Counted from the first letter of the stretch, positions 26,921 through 36,246 are shown. The stretch: 64,000 nt of DNA from JACVRX01 sp963819885 (GCA_963819885.1 CAWFXV010000023.1:1-64000), one strand, 5' to 3'. Notes: a model not told the origin generated them from the letters alone. A program made the numbers and translations.

Positions 26921-27565
26921 TCAACGCTTCGCTGCTGCGAACACATTCCCCAACCAGTCTCGGACGGCATTCACGATGCGCTCCGTCGCCTCGTGCTGAT
27001 CATGTGCGGCTGGGACCGCCAGGCCGTGATCGGCGTGGGCGACGGCGACGAGCTCGAACGGGCCGGCGGGAAACTCCTCCGGCCGGCCGAAGGGGTCGCG
27101 CTCGCCCTGGAGCACCAGCGTCGGCACGCCAGCACCGGTCAGCTCGGCCAGCCGCGACCGCTCCGGCCGGCCCGGTGGATGCAGCGGGAATGCCAGGGCG
27201 ACGACGCCGGCGGCGCCGACGTCTTGCGCCGTACGGCATGCCACCCGGGCGCCTGCGCTCCGACCGCCGACGGCGAGCGGGACATCTCGCGGCAGGCCGC
27301 CAAGAGCTGCGAGCCAGGCGCGGTCCAGCGTCGCCGGGGCAGGGGCCACCTTCTTGCCGGCGACCTTCCACGGCTGCTCCACTCGGACGACGGTGATCCC
27401 CTCTCCGGGTAGTGCTGCAGCGAGCGCAGCGAGATCGCGGGCGCCGATACCGCCTCCCGCGCCATGCCCGAGGACAAGCGTGCCGCGAGCAGTTGCTGCC
27501 TGGTCGACGATCAGCCGGGCATCCCCGACCGGCGTCGGCACTCGGCGTTTGCTCACCCACGGCAC
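26921..27565 (-). CDS. KANL3/Tex30-type alpha/beta hydrolase
   Basis: A 214-residue alpha/beta-hydrolase-fold protein. LVLGHGAGGGIGARDLAAL holds the oxyanion region, GGRSAGARVACR the Ser nucleophile (GxSxG), LQGERDPFG the acid and HADHGLAVP the catalytic His. This matches the compact bacterial KANL3/Tex30-like hydrolases. GTG start; an alternative GTG is 9 bp downstream. Its 3' end contains the SigR promoter of the next operon, and it stops 109 bp before sigR. Substrate unknown. Confidence 0.82.
   Translation of the reverse strand: MPWVSKRRVPTPVGDARLIVDQAATARGTLVLGHGAGGGIGARDLAALAAALPGEGITVVRVEQPWKVAGKKVAPAPATLDRAWLAALGGLPRDVPLAVGGRSAGARVACRTAQDVGAAGVVALAFPLHPPGRPERSRLAELTGAGVPTLVLQGERDPFGRPEEFPAGPFELVAVAHADHGLAVPAAHDQHEATERIVNAVRDWLGNVFAAAKR
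26923..26950 (-). promoter_or_regulatory. SigR-type autoregulatory promoter of sigR-rsrA
   Basis: On the minus strand GGGAAT, 19 nt, GTT matches the SigR/SigH consensus (GGAAT-N18/19-GTT). It lies inside the 3' end of the upstream hydrolase gene and would give a ~105-nt leader before the sigR ATG. Confidence 0.75.
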
Positions 27566-27703
27566 GGTAACGCCACAGCGCCGGCCGATCATGAGACATG
27601 TGCGGTGGTAGGACCGCCACAGATGTCGCAAGATCGCGGCACGGACCCACGTTGGTGTGGCCCATAGACTTGTCCTGAGCAGCTGCGTCGGAAGGACCGG
27701 GCC

Positions 27704-29200
27704 ATGGGTCGGGACATCGACACGACCGAGTTCACCCGCGAGGACAGGCTCCGCTATCGGGAGAAGGTCAAGACCGACCTGGCGGCGCTGCGAAGGCTCG
27801 TCGACAGCGGCAGCTTCGAGACCGGGCGGCGCTCCTGCGGTGTCGAGATGGAGGTCTACATCACCGACCTGCGTGGCGACGCGGCACCGATCAACGCCAA
27901 GCTGCTCGAGCGCTTGGCCTCCAGCGACTTCCAGACCGAAGTCGCGCAGTTCAACATCGAGTTCGACGTGAAGCCACGGCTGATCACCGGTCATGTCTTT
28001 CACACGATCGACAGCGAGCTGCGACGATCACTGAACCACGCACACGACGTCGCCGAAGAGCTCGGCGCGCAGGTGATGATCATCGGAATTCTGCCGACGC
28101 TGAAGGACTTCGACGTCACCGAGCAGTTCATGTCGGCCAACCCTCGCTACAAGGCGCTGAACGACATGATCCTCAACGCCCGCGGCGAGGACATCCTGAT
28201 CAAGATCGAGGGTGCGGACGTGCTCGAGACCCGGGCGAACTCGATCCTGTTCGAGGCCGCTTGCACGTCGATGCAGCTGCACCTCCAGGTCGACCCGCAC
28301 GACTTCGGCCTGTACTGGAATGCGGCCCAGGTGCTGTCCGCGCCGCTCGTGGCAGTCGGTGCGAACTCGCCGTTCTTCCTCGGCAAGCAGCTGCACCACG
28401 AGACCCGAATCGCGTTGTTCGAGCAGGCAGCCGATACCCGGACCGAGGAGCTCACGCTGCAGGGTGTCCGGCCGCGAGTCTGGTTCGGTGAGAAGTGGCT
28501 CGACGAGGGGGAGGGGCTGTGGGACCTGTTCGACGAGAACGTCCGGTACTTCCCCTCTCTGCTGCCGATCGTCGAAGACGAGGATCCAATCGCCATGCTC
28601 GACAGCGGAGAGGTGCCGAAGCTGCCGGAGCTGACTCTGCACAACGGCACCATCTATCGATGGAATCGGCCGGTCTACGAGGTCGTCCGGGGCCGGCCGC
28701 ATATGCGTATCGAGAACCGGGTCCTGCCGGCAGGTCCGTCCGTCCCGGACTCGGTTGCCAATGCGGCGCTGTACTACGGCATGCTGCACGGCCTGGCGTC
28801 GCGGCGGCGGCCCTACCTCTGGGAGCAGATGAGCTTCGCGGCGGCCACCGACAACTTCTACGCCGCCGCTCGTGAGGGACTCGGCGCGAGGCTGTACTGG
28901 CCCCAGATCGGGGCTCATGTCCCGGTGAGCGAGCTTCTCCTGCGTCACCTGATCCCGCTCGCCCGCGAAGGGCTGCATGACTGGGGGGTCGACGAAGGCG
29001 ACGTCGACTACTACCTCGGCATCATCGAAGAGCGGACCCTCTCCGGCCGCAGCGGAGCGGGCTGGCAGATCGAGACCTGGCGACGGCTGGTCGACGGCTC
29101 CGGTCTCGACCGAGCCGAGGCGGCCCGCGAGCTCGTCCGCCGCTACCAGCAACGCTCGTTCGCGAGTACCCCAGTGCACACCTGGCCGGTAGCCGACTGA
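27704..29200 (+). CDS. Glutamate-cysteine-ligase-like (GCS2) carboxylate-amine ligase
   Basis: A 498-residue ATP-dependent ligase of the GCS2 family. SCGVEMEVYITD is the N-terminal metal/ATP glutamate strand; ACTSMQLHLQVDP, VGANSPFFLGKQLHHETR and MRIENRVLPAGPS are family segments lining the active site. GGAAGGA lies 9-10 bp before the ATG. Mycothiol producers do not make glutathione, so another amide product is likely. The next gene encodes an aspartoacylase-like amidase, 51 bp on. Confidence 0.85.
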   Translation: MGRDIDTTEFTREDRLRYREKVKTDLAALRRLVDSGSFETGRRSCGVEMEVYITDLRGDAAPINAKLLERLASSDFQTEVAQFNIEFDVKPRLITGHVFHTIDSELRRSLNHAHDVAEELGAQVMIIGILPTLKDFDVTEQFMSANPRYKALNDMILNARGEDILIKIEGADVLETRANSILFEAACTSMQLHLQVDPHDFGLYWNAAQVLSAPLVAVGANSPFFLGKQLHHETRIALFEQAADTRTEELTLQGVRPRVWFGEKWLDEGEGLWDLFDENVRYFPSLLPIVEDEDPIAMLDSGEVPKLPELTLHNGTIYRWNRPVYEVVRGRPHMRIENRVLPAGPSVPDSVANAALYYGMLHGLASRRRPYLWEQMSFAAATDNFYAAAREGLGARLYWPQIGAHVPVSELLLRHLIPLAREGLHDWGVDEGDVDYYLGIIEERTLSGRSGAGWQIETWRRLVDGSGLDRAEAARELVRRYQQRSFASTPVHTWPVAD

Positions 29201-29251
29201 CCAGCGGGAGCGGTCCGGAACGACGCGCCTGAACCGGTATCCTGTCGGCTC

Positions 29252-30298
29252 ATGTCTGCCCTGTACCACCGCTTCGACGGGTACGAGGAGCTCAAGGCGC
29301 TGCTCGAGGGATCGGACGAGGACGTCCTGGTCTCGCTGGCCGGTAAGCCGGCGCTCATCCGAATCCCCGCAGCCGGCACGAACCCAACGGCACGTCTGAT
29401 CGCCTGCCTCATGCATGGCAATGAGCCCTCGGGCTACCGCGCGGTTCTGGAGGTGCTACGCCGGGGGGAGCGGTTCCCGTTCGACCTCTGGGTGCTGATC
29501 GGCAATGTGCGCGCCGCCACGCAGGACGGCTGGTACGCCCACCGCTACCTGGACGACCAGGAGGACTTCAACCGGGTCTGGGACGTGGGACCCACGACCA
29601 CGCGGATGCGCCGCTGTGCCGCCGAGATCCTTGCCGAGCTCCGCGTGGCCGGCCTCGAGGCCGCGATCGACATGCACAACAACAGTGGGCAGAACCCGTA
29701 CTACGCCATCCTGCCGACACCGAGCCAGGCCGGGCTGCGGCTCGCTGCCCTCTGCGCCGACACCATGCTGCAGTGGCGGCTGCGGGCGTACACCTTGATG
29801 GAGGCGTTATCCGATGTGTGCCCGACCGTCGCGGTCGAGTGCGGTCTGCCGCACTTGCCGGAGGGCACGGCGTTCGCGTCGGGTGTGATCCACCGCTTCC
29901 TCGCCGCAGACGGCTTCGCTGCCACGGATGCAGGCGGCGGTCCCCGGCCCGGTCGGATTGTGGAGATGCTGCACCGAGTCAAGGTCCGTCCGGAGGTCAC
30001 CTTTGCCTTCGGCGGTGTCATCGACGAGGAGACCGACCTCGTCATCGTGCCGGGCCTGGACGGATACAACTTCGAAGTGCTGCCCGCCGGACACACGATC
30101 GGCCACATCGACGTCGGGGCCGCGATGCCACTACTGGCCACCGACATGAGCGGCGTGGACGTCACCGACCAGTTCTTCCGCACGACCCCTGATGGCCGTG
30201 TCATCTCGACCGAGGACGTCACGCCGGTGATGATGACCACGACGGTCGTGCAAACCACGCGGGACTGCCTGTTCTACATCTCCCGGCGGGCCGGCTAG
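29252..30298 (+). CDS. Succinylglutamate desuccinylase/aspartoacylase-family zinc hydrolase
   Basis: A 348-residue M14-like deacylase. Zinc ligands: HGNEPSG (His and Glu, ~50-56) and the later DMHNNSGQNP (His, ~138-147). The C-terminal half forms the beta domain of AstE/AspA proteins. Members remove acyl groups from N-acyl amino acids. TATCCT 8 bp before the ATG suggests a leaderless message in addition to read-through from the ligase gene. It ends 4 bp into the convergent SRAP gene. Confidence 0.85.
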   Translation: MSALYHRFDGYEELKALLEGSDEDVLVSLAGKPALIRIPAAGTNPTARLIACLMHGNEPSGYRAVLEVLRRGERFPFDLWVLIGNVRAATQDGWYAHRYLDDQEDFNRVWDVGPTTTRMRRCAAEILAELRVAGLEAAIDMHNNSGQNPYYAILPTPSQAGLRLAALCADTMLQWRLRAYTLMEALSDVCPTVAVECGLPHLPEGTAFASGVIHRFLAADGFAATDAGGGPRPGRIVEMLHRVKVRPEVTFAFGGVIDEETDLVIVPGLDGYNFEVLPAGHTIGHIDVGAAMPLLATDMSGVDVTDQFFRTTPDGRVISTEDVTPVMMTTTVVQTTRDCLFYISRRAG

Positions 30299-31068
30299 AA
30301 CAGCCGGGCGTCGGCCGGTGATTCCTCCTCGCCCGGCTGCGGTTCCGCCGGCAGCGGCTCGACGAGATGCGGACCGTTGTTGTCGACCTTGTTGACGTCG
30401 GTCGAGACTGGATATGCCTCGAGCCGGCCAGGGGTAGCAGCCACCAGCAGCTGGCGAGCCGAGTCGACGTCGTCGACCGTCGGATCGAGCCAGGCATCCC
30501 ACCGGTCACGCTCGACAACCATCGGGGTGCGGTCGTGGATCTGGCCGATGTCGTCCTCGGCCTCGGTGGTGAGGATGACCGCCGTCCACCGGAATGCTTC
30601 GGGATCGTCATCGTCGGCAACCGACGGATCGCGCCAGATCTCGTACAACCCGGCCATCGCCAGGACGCCGCCGCCGCGCGGATGGATGAAGAACGGCTGC
30701 TTCTTGCCCTTCGCCTGGCCGTACCACTCGTAGTACCCGTCGGCTGGCAGAAGGCAGCGACGCAACCCGAACGCACGGCGGAAAGCCGGCTTCTCGTGAG
30801 CGGTCTCTACTCGAGCGTTGATCAGCCGGCTGCCGATCGACATGTCCTTGGCCCACGACGGCACCAATCCCCAGCGCACCACCGTCAGCCGCCGCTGGGG
30901 GGCCAACTCAGGCTCGGCGCGCCGCTTTCGGGTGAGCACCGCGTAGACGTCCTTGGTCGGTGCGACGTTCCAGTCCGGCTCGAGCCGCTCTCGCATCTCG
31001 ATCCGGTCGACACCGAACTCCTCCGCCAACTCGTCGGCGCTGTGGCTGACCGCGAACCTTCCGCACAT
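30295..31068 (-). CDS. SOS-response-associated peptidase / abasic-site processing protein (SRAP)
   Basis: A 257-residue HMCES/YedK protein. Cys2 (MCGRF) forms a thiazolidine crosslink with abasic sites in single-stranded DNA. WNVAPTKDV, RLINARVETAHEKPAFR, LLPADGYYEWYG and IHDRTPMVV (catalytic His) are the other active-site segments. The start must be at MCGRF because Cys2 is used after Met removal. The SRAP/aroA/rsgA neighbourhood matches Rv3226c-Rv3228. Confidence 0.92.
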   Translation of the reverse strand: MCGRFAVSHSADELAEEFGVDRIEMRERLEPDWNVAPTKDVYAVLTRKRRAEPELAPQRRLTVVRWGLVPSWAKDMSIGSRLINARVETAHEKPAFRRAFGLRRCLLPADGYYEWYGQAKGKKQPFFIHPRGGGVLAMAGLYEIWRDPSVADDDDPEAFRWTAVILTTEAEDDIGQIHDRTPMVVERDRWDAWLDPTVDDVDSARQLLVAATPGRLEAYPVSTDVNKVDNNGPHLVEPLPAEPQPGEEESPADARLF

Positions 31069-31141
31069 CTGAACAAGCCTGCCATGGCCTTCCGACGCTG
31101 ATGAAGGTTCGTCCGGCCCGCATTCGTGGTAGGCAATGGGC

Positions 31142-31693
31142 ATGACCTTGGTCCGATTGATCGCCCGCCCGATGCTCGCCTCGCTGTTCATCGTGCAGGG
31201 ACTCAAGACGCTGCGTGATCCCGACTCGATGGTCGCCCGGGCCAAACCCGTCACCGACCGCATCACGCCCCTGCTGGAGAAGTACGCGCCGCAGGTCCCG
31301 ACCGAGACCCGGACGCTGGTCCGCATCAACGCCGGTATTCATGTCGTCGCCGGTGCGATGCTGGCCACCGGGACGTTCTCCCGGGTGGCCGCCGCGGCGC
31401 TCGCCGGCTCGATGGTGCCGACGACGCTCGCCGGCCACCCGTTCTGGGAGATCGAGGACCCCGACGAGAAGCGCAGCCAGCGGCTGCAGTTCCTCAAGAA
31501 CGTCGGCATGACCGGCGGGTTGCTCCTCGCCGCCGTCGACACCGAGGGTCGGCCCGGCATCCCCTGGCGGGCCCGCCGCGCCGCCCTCGACGCGCAGCGA
31601 ATGGCGAAGACTTACAAGCGCGAGGCGAAGCTCACCGCCCGCGCCGCCAAGGCCGAGGTCAAGGGCAAGGCCCGCGAGCTCCTCCCCGGGTAG
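31142..31693 (+). CDS. DoxX family membrane protein
   Basis: A 183-residue protein. The first 30 residues (RLIARPMLASLFIVQGLKTLRDP) and three more hydrophobic helices (~60-80, 88-105, 125-145) give the four-helix DoxX fold. The cytoplasmic tail is very basic and coiled (LDAQRMAKTYKREAKLTARAAK). The ATG at 31142 is preferred; a second in-frame ATG lies at 31136. Role unknown; in mycobacteria DoxX forms a redox complex with SodA. Confidence 0.82.
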   Translation: MTLVRLIARPMLASLFIVQGLKTLRDPDSMVARAKPVTDRITPLLEKYAPQVPTETRTLVRINAGIHVVAGAMLATGTFSRVAAAALAGSMVPTTLAGHPFWEIEDPDEKRSQRLQFLKNVGMTGGLLLAAVDTEGRPGIPWRARRAALDAQRMAKTYKREAKLTARAAKAEVKGKARELLPG

Positions 31694-31852
31694 TCGCGCA
31701 ACTTCGCCCGAGCCAATCCCTGTCGACTCGGTGCAGATCACCGCGCAGTGCCGCACCAGCGGTGGACGGCTTGTGCGGTCGCGCCGCGCCCTTCGCCGAG
31801 CCGGCATTTCCGACCTATCTCTTGCTAGGTAACCGAAAGGCCGCGGCGGCCG

Positions 31853-32264
31853 TTACGTGCCCGCCAACTCCGATGGGCACGCTGAACGGCGGCGATTGGC
31901 GCGCTGAAGTGGCGCTGGGCCGTCCGAGTCGCCCCGTTTGTGGAGCAGCACAGCGTGCCAATTGCGAAGGTCGGCGGGGTCGAGGGTCAACTCCCGCCGG
32001 TCGAGAGTCAGGACTAGCAGGCGGAGCACGGCGCGCTCGACGGTGCCGTGCAGGTAGGGGCTCTCGTCGTCGGTCTCCGCGGCGGCACGTTCCAGCGCGG
32101 AACTGTTCTCGTCGGCATACTGCTCTCCGCCGACACGCAGGAATCCGAGGTCGAGCAATCGAAACGCGGCAGCGAGCACCCCGTTCGCGGGGGTAGCCGC
32201 GCGTTGCCAGGTTTTCGGCGGCCCGTGCCCGCGCCGCTGGAAGGCGTTGCGCCACGATGTGCAC
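31853..32264 (-). pseudogene. Degraded DNA topoisomerase IB fragment
   Basis: Two minus-strand frames together resemble the core of actinobacterial topoisomerase IB. One gives QRLPAARARAAENLATRGYPRE (about 32190-32264); the other then gives VLAAAFRLLDLGFLRVGGEQYADENSS (about 32070-32150) and, further on, DLRNWHAVLLH, the counterpart of the DFRTWNATVLA segment. The DNA-binding N-terminus and the catalytic Tyr region are missing. It looks like the remnant of a decayed gene between doxX and aroA. The flanks (31694-31852 and 32265-32472) hold nothing I can name. Confidence 0.5.
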
Positions 32265-32472
32265 CCGGTCGTGCTTGTCACGGTCACGCTGCCCGCGCCA
32301 GGCGTCGTGGTAGCGGTACTAACGACGTCCAGCGGCATAGGTGAAGCCCTTCCCTCGCCGCTTCCGGACGATGCCCGGCCCAGCGCAGTCAACGCGACGA
32401 AGACGAGGCATGACCTCGGTCTACCCCACGGTGCCCCGGCATGCACTTTGCCCGCTCCGGGATACTGACGCG

Positions 32473-33750
32473 GTGACCCACGACCGCTGGCCTGCGCCAA
32501 TCGCAACTCGGCCGGTGGATGCGGTCGTCACGTTGCCCGGTTCGAAGTCGTTGACAAACCGAGCCGTCGTGATCGCGGCCCTGGCCGCCGGTCCGAGCCG
32601 TATTCGGGGACCGCTGCACGCACGGGACACCGGACTCATGGTCGATGGGCTACGTGCGCTGGGAACCTCGGTCCGGTCTGACGGCGACAGCTGGCTGGTC
32701 GCTCCGGACTACCTGGCTGGCCCTGCGGAGGTGGATTGCGGGCTGGCGGGCACGGTGATGCGCTTCCTACCACCGGTCGCCGCGCTGGCCGATGGCGAGG
32801 TGGGATTCGACGGTGACCCGCGGGCTCGCCAACGGCCTGTGCACGTGCTCCTCCGAGCCCTGGGTGAGTTGGGAGTCGGCATCGACGACAACGGCCGCGG
32901 CGCTTTGCCGTTCGTCGTGCACGGTCGCGCGCGAGTGCGCGGCGGGTCGGTGACGATGGATGCGTCGGCTTCGTCGCAGTACGTCAGCGGGCTGCTGCTC
33001 GCCGGTGCCCGCTACGAGCGCGGGGTGACCATTCGGCACATCGGCAAACCCCTGCCGTCGGAGCCGCACGTCGAGATGACGGTCGAGATGCTGCGACAGG
33101 CCGGGGTCGAGGTGGACGACGCACAGCCCAACACCTGGCGAGTCGAGCCGGGCCCGATCCGGCCGCTGGAGATCGCCATCGAGCCGGACCTGTCCAACGC
33201 GGCACCCTTCCTCGCAGCAGCGCTTGTTACGGGCGGCCGAGTCGTCGTCCCTTCGTGGCCGAAACAGACGACCCAAGCCGGCGCAGCCCTGCCGGAACTC
33301 TTGTCGGCGTTGGGAGGGACGTGCCGACTCGACCCCACCGGCTTGTCGGTGCAGGGGACGGGCGGGATCCGTGGGATCGACGTGGACCTGCACCATGTCG
33401 GCGAACTGACGCCGGTCCTGGCGGCCATGGCCGCCTTGGCCGACTCGACGTCGCACCTGCGCGGAGTCGCCCACCTGCGCGGGCACGAAACCGACCGGCT
33501 CGCCGCCTTGGCCGCCGAGTTGACCGCGCTCGGCGGCGAGGTCGACGAAACCGTCGACGGCCTGACGATTCGCCCACGGCAGTTGAAGGGCGGGGTCTTC
33601 CGCACCTACGCCGACCATCGGATGGCGCAGGCCGGTGCGGTGCTTGGCCTGGCTGTCGACGGAGTCGAGATCGAGGACGTCGCGACGACCGCCAAGACGT
33701 TGCCCGACTTCGTCGGACTGTGGTCTCGCATGGTGGGGACCGCGGGCTAG
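32473..33750 (+). CDS. aroA: 3-phosphoshikimate 1-carboxyvinyltransferase (EPSP synthase)
   Basis: A 425-residue two-domain enzyme joining phosphoenolpyruvate to shikimate-3-phosphate. LPGSKSLTNRAVVIAALA (Lys and Ser of the S3P site), DCGLAGTVMRFLPP, DGDPRARQRP, SSQYVSGLLLAGA and FRTYADHRMAQAGAVLGL are all intact. GTG start, with GATACT 6 bp upstream, suggesting a leaderless transcript. rsgA follows 9 bp downstream, presumably in the same operon. Confidence 0.96.
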   Translation: MTHDRWPAPIATRPVDAVVTLPGSKSLTNRAVVIAALAAGPSRIRGPLHARDTGLMVDGLRALGTSVRSDGDSWLVAPDYLAGPAEVDCGLAGTVMRFLPPVAALADGEVGFDGDPRARQRPVHVLLRALGELGVGIDDNGRGALPFVVHGRARVRGGSVTMDASASSQYVSGLLLAGARYERGVTIRHIGKPLPSEPHVEMTVEMLRQAGVEVDDAQPNTWRVEPGPIRPLEIAIEPDLSNAAPFLAAALVTGGRVVVPSWPKQTTQAGAALPELLSALGGTCRLDPTGLSVQGTGGIRGIDVDLHHVGELTPVLAAMAALADSTSHLRGVAHLRGHETDRLAALAAELTALGGEVDETVDGLTIRPRQLKGGVFRTYADHRMAQAGAVLGLAVDGVEIEDVATTAKTLPDFVGLWSRMVGTAG

Positions 33751-33759
33751 GGCACGCTG

Positions 33760-34749
33760 GTGTCGGGCAACTATGACGAGAGCGACGTCCGGGTGCGGCC
33801 GGGTCGGGGTTCCCGTCCCAGGAGCAAGATCCGACCCGCGCATGACGACGCGATGGCGGCCGTCGTCGTGGCCGTCGACAGAGGCCGCTATACCTGCCTG
33901 CTCGCCGAAGGGGAGCTGACCATTACGGCAATGCGAGCTCGGGAGCTGGGCCGCAAGTCCGTTGTCGTCGGCGATCGAGTTGGCCTGGTTGGTGACGTCT
34001 CGGGCAGCGCGGGCACACTGGCCCGAATAGTCCGGCTCGAGGGACGAACCACCGTGCTGCGCCGGACGGCGGATGACGACGACCCGGTCGAGCGGGTGAT
34101 CGTCGCCAACGCCGATCAACTGGTGGTCGTCACATCGGTCGCCGAGCCTGAACCGCGGCCGCGGTTGATCGACCGCTGCCTGGTCGCTGCGTACGACGCG
34201 AGACTGGACCCATTGCTCTGTGTGACGAAGGCCGATCTGGGCGACCCGTCGCTGCTGCTCGCCGCCTACGCCCCCCTCGGCGTTGCCACCGTCGTGACGG
34301 CGCTCGGCGCAGACCTCGACACGCTCACCGAGCGCTTGGAAGGCCGCTGGAGCGTCCTGGTCGGGCACTCGGGGGTCGGAAAGTCGACGCTGGTGAATGC
34401 TCTGGTGCCGGGGGCCAAGCGGGCGACCGGCCTGGTGAACGTCGTGACCGGGCGAGGGCGGCACACGTCGGCGAGTGCTGTCGCACTGGCGTTGCCGACC
34501 AGCGGCTGGGTAATCGACACTCCGGGGATCCGATCGTTCGGGCTGGCCCATGTCGATCCCCGGCACCTCGTGCATGCCTTTCCCGATCTCGACCGGGAAA
34601 CGGAGCACTGTCCACGTGGCTGCACTCATGCGGCCGGTGAGCCGGAGTGCGCGCTCGACACCGCCGTCGACGAGGGCCGGATCGGCCAGGCTCGGGTCGA
34701 TTCGTTACGGCGGCTGCTCGCCAGCCGCGACCGGCAGGTGGGCGACTGA
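33760..34749 (+). CDS. rsgA: Ribosome small subunit-dependent GTPase A
   Basis: A 329-residue circularly permuted GTPase acting late in 30S assembly. OB fold first (~30-100), then the permuted motifs: G4 TKAD, G1 GHSGVGKST, G3 DTPG (IDTPGIRSFG), and the C-terminal zinc knuckle HCPRGCTHAAGEPEC. GTG start (an alternative ATG lies ~80 bp downstream in frame). Directly after aroA, as in other actinobacteria. Confidence 0.95.
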   Translation: MSGNYDESDVRVRPGRGSRPRSKIRPAHDDAMAAVVVAVDRGRYTCLLAEGELTITAMRARELGRKSVVVGDRVGLVGDVSGSAGTLARIVRLEGRTTVLRRTADDDDPVERVIVANADQLVVVTSVAEPEPRPRLIDRCLVAAYDARLDPLLCVTKADLGDPSLLLAAYAPLGVATVVTALGADLDTLTERLEGRWSVLVGHSGVGKSTLVNALVPGAKRATGLVNVVTGRGRHTSASAVALALPTSGWVIDTPGIRSFGLAHVDPRHLVHAFPDLDRETEHCPRGCTHAAGEPECALDTAVDEGRIGQARVDSLRRLLASRDRQVGD

Positions 34750-34756
34750 GGGGCAG

Positions 34757-34840
34757 TCACCGGGCGGCGCGGAATTCCACCAGCCGGGTTGCCAGCTCGT
34801 CAGGTGCTTCTTCGGCAACGTGGCTGTTCGCCCAGGAACG
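34757..34840 (-). pseudogene. Short remnant resembling an alpha/beta-hydrolase C-terminus
   Basis: Between rsgA and the DUF2231 gene a minus-strand frame reads SWANSHVAEEAPDELATRLV and on to a stop at 34757. That resembles the catalytic-His tail (H-V-x-EEAPDEL) of alpha/beta hydrolases such as dehalogenases. No upstream remainder is visible because the DUF2231 stop is 8 bp away. Possibly a decayed gene end; chance similarity is not excluded. Confidence 0.3.
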
Positions 34841-34847
34841 GTGCCGT

Positions 34848-35306
34848 CTAGCCGGCCGGGTTCCAGACTGCCTGTGCGCCCAGGTGTCCGGTCAGCACCA
34901 CCAGCACGAGAGCGATCAGACCGGCGATCGACGCCAGCACTGCGACCAGGGTGGCCTGCCCGGTCGTGCGCCCGGATCGATGCATCAGCATCAGGACGAG
35001 GTCCAGCACGAACATCGCACCGGCGGCCCAGATCAGCCGGTCACCCATCTCCTGGTGCTCGTTTACTTTGTCGAGGACCGGTCCGCCCAGTTCCAGGGAC
35101 GCCTCCAGGTTCCGCCCGCTGCGTGTGGTGACCGGAACCATCGCGAACGCAGCAGCGGACAGCGCAACGACCAACCATCCATAGGCCGTGCGCCACCGCG
35201 GAACGATGGTGATCAGCAAGGTACCCAGCACCGCCAGAGGGACCAGGACCACGACCGCATGGTTGACGAGCGGGTGCAGTGGTACCCCGAGAACCGTGTC
35301 GGGCAC
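34848..35306 (-). CDS. DUF2231 membrane protein
   Basis: A 152-residue protein with four TM helices. It starts MPDTVLGVPLHPLVNHAVVVL; the GxPLHPLxxH motif with its two His is the DUF2231 signature, reminiscent of heme-ligating helices in DUF2231/cytochrome-like proteins. Remaining helices at ~45-60, 88-108 and 118-140. Divergent from hisN. Function unknown; redox or heme-related roles have been proposed for relatives. Confidence 0.85.
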   Translation of the reverse strand: MPDTVLGVPLHPLVNHAVVVLVPLAVLGTLLITIVPRWRTAYGWLVVALSAAAFAMVPVTTRSGRNLEASLELGGPVLDKVNEHQEMGDRLIWAAGAMFVLDLVLMLMHRSGRTTGQATLVAVLASIAGLIALVLVVLTGHLGAQAVWNPAG

Positions 35307-35419
35307 GGCGACTCCTTCCGCGTTGGCCGGTACATCTTGCCCCTACTTACACCTGCGTGGGTCCAACCGTTCCCACGATTCATCGGCCTGGACGGTTCGA
35401 CGCGCTAGGTTGACCGCTC

Positions 35420-36196
35420 GTGAGCTACGACGACGACCTCCGGTTCGCGCACGTCCTCGCCGACGACGCCGACGCCCAGACCATGCAGCGGTTCCGGGCG
35501 CGGGACCTGCGCGTCGATACCAAGTCCGACAGCTCGCCCGTCACCGACGCCGACACGACGGCCGAGGAAGCGATCCGTCGTATGCTCGCCCGGGCCCGCC
35601 CACGCGACGCCGTGGTCGGTGAGGAGCTCGGCTCGGAGGGCTGGGGCTCGCGCCGGTGGGTGATCGACCCGATCGACGGCACCAAGAGCTACCTGCGCGG
35701 TGTCCCGGTCTGGGCGACCCTGATCGCTCTGATGGTCGACGACGATGTCGTCGCCGGCGTCGTGTCGGCACCCGCGCTCGGACGTCGCTGGTGGGCCGCC
35801 CGGGGCACCGGCGCATGGACCGGGAAATCCCTCGCCGCTGCGAGCCGATGCCACGTGTCGGCGATCGACTCGCTCGCGCAGGCATCGCTGTCCTACTCGT
35901 CGTTGACCGGCTGGGACGAGACCGGCCGGCTGGAGGCGTTTCTGCATCTCATGCTGGCGTGCTGGCGGACCCGCGCTTACGGCGACTTCTGGTCCTACAT
36001 GCTCCTTGCCGACGGGGCGGTCGACATCGCCACCGAACCGGGGTTGGCCCTGCACGACATGGCGGCGCCGGCGGTGATCGTCGAGGAGGCGGGCGGACGC
36101 TTCACCGATCTCAACGGCAAGCCCGGGCCGCTGGGAACCTCAGCTCTTGCGACGAACGGTGTTCTGCACGACGAGGTCCTGGCGATCATTGGGTGA
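35420..36196 (+). CDS. hisN: Histidinol-phosphatase (inositol-monophosphatase family)
   Basis: A 258-residue Mg-dependent phosphatase. TKSDSSPVTDAD, GEELG (metal Glu), WVIDPIDGTKSYLRG (metal Asp residues) and WSYMLLADGAVDIA (late Asp) are the IMPase motifs. The SYLRG variant and the genomic place after aroA/rsgA favour HisN, the penultimate step of histidine synthesis, over inositol monophosphatase. GTG start with TAGGTT 8 bp upstream. Confidence 0.88.
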   Translation: MSYDDDLRFAHVLADDADAQTMQRFRARDLRVDTKSDSSPVTDADTTAEEAIRRMLARARPRDAVVGEELGSEGWGSRRWVIDPIDGTKSYLRGVPVWATLIALMVDDDVVAGVVSAPALGRRWWAARGTGAWTGKSLAAASRCHVSAIDSLAQASLSYSSLTGWDETGRLEAFLHLMLACWRTRAYGDFWSYMLLADGAVDIATEPGLALHDMAAPAVIVEEAGGRFTDLNGKPGPLGTSALATNGVLHDEVLAIIG

Positions 36197-36246
36197 CGCC
36201 CCACACTCGGCGGCGGCGGCCGCCTCGGACGGCGGATGGCAGCCAG

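Noticed and set aside
32265..32472. Possible gene continuing the topoisomerase fragment upstream
   Set aside because: No recognisable topoisomerase segment in any frame.
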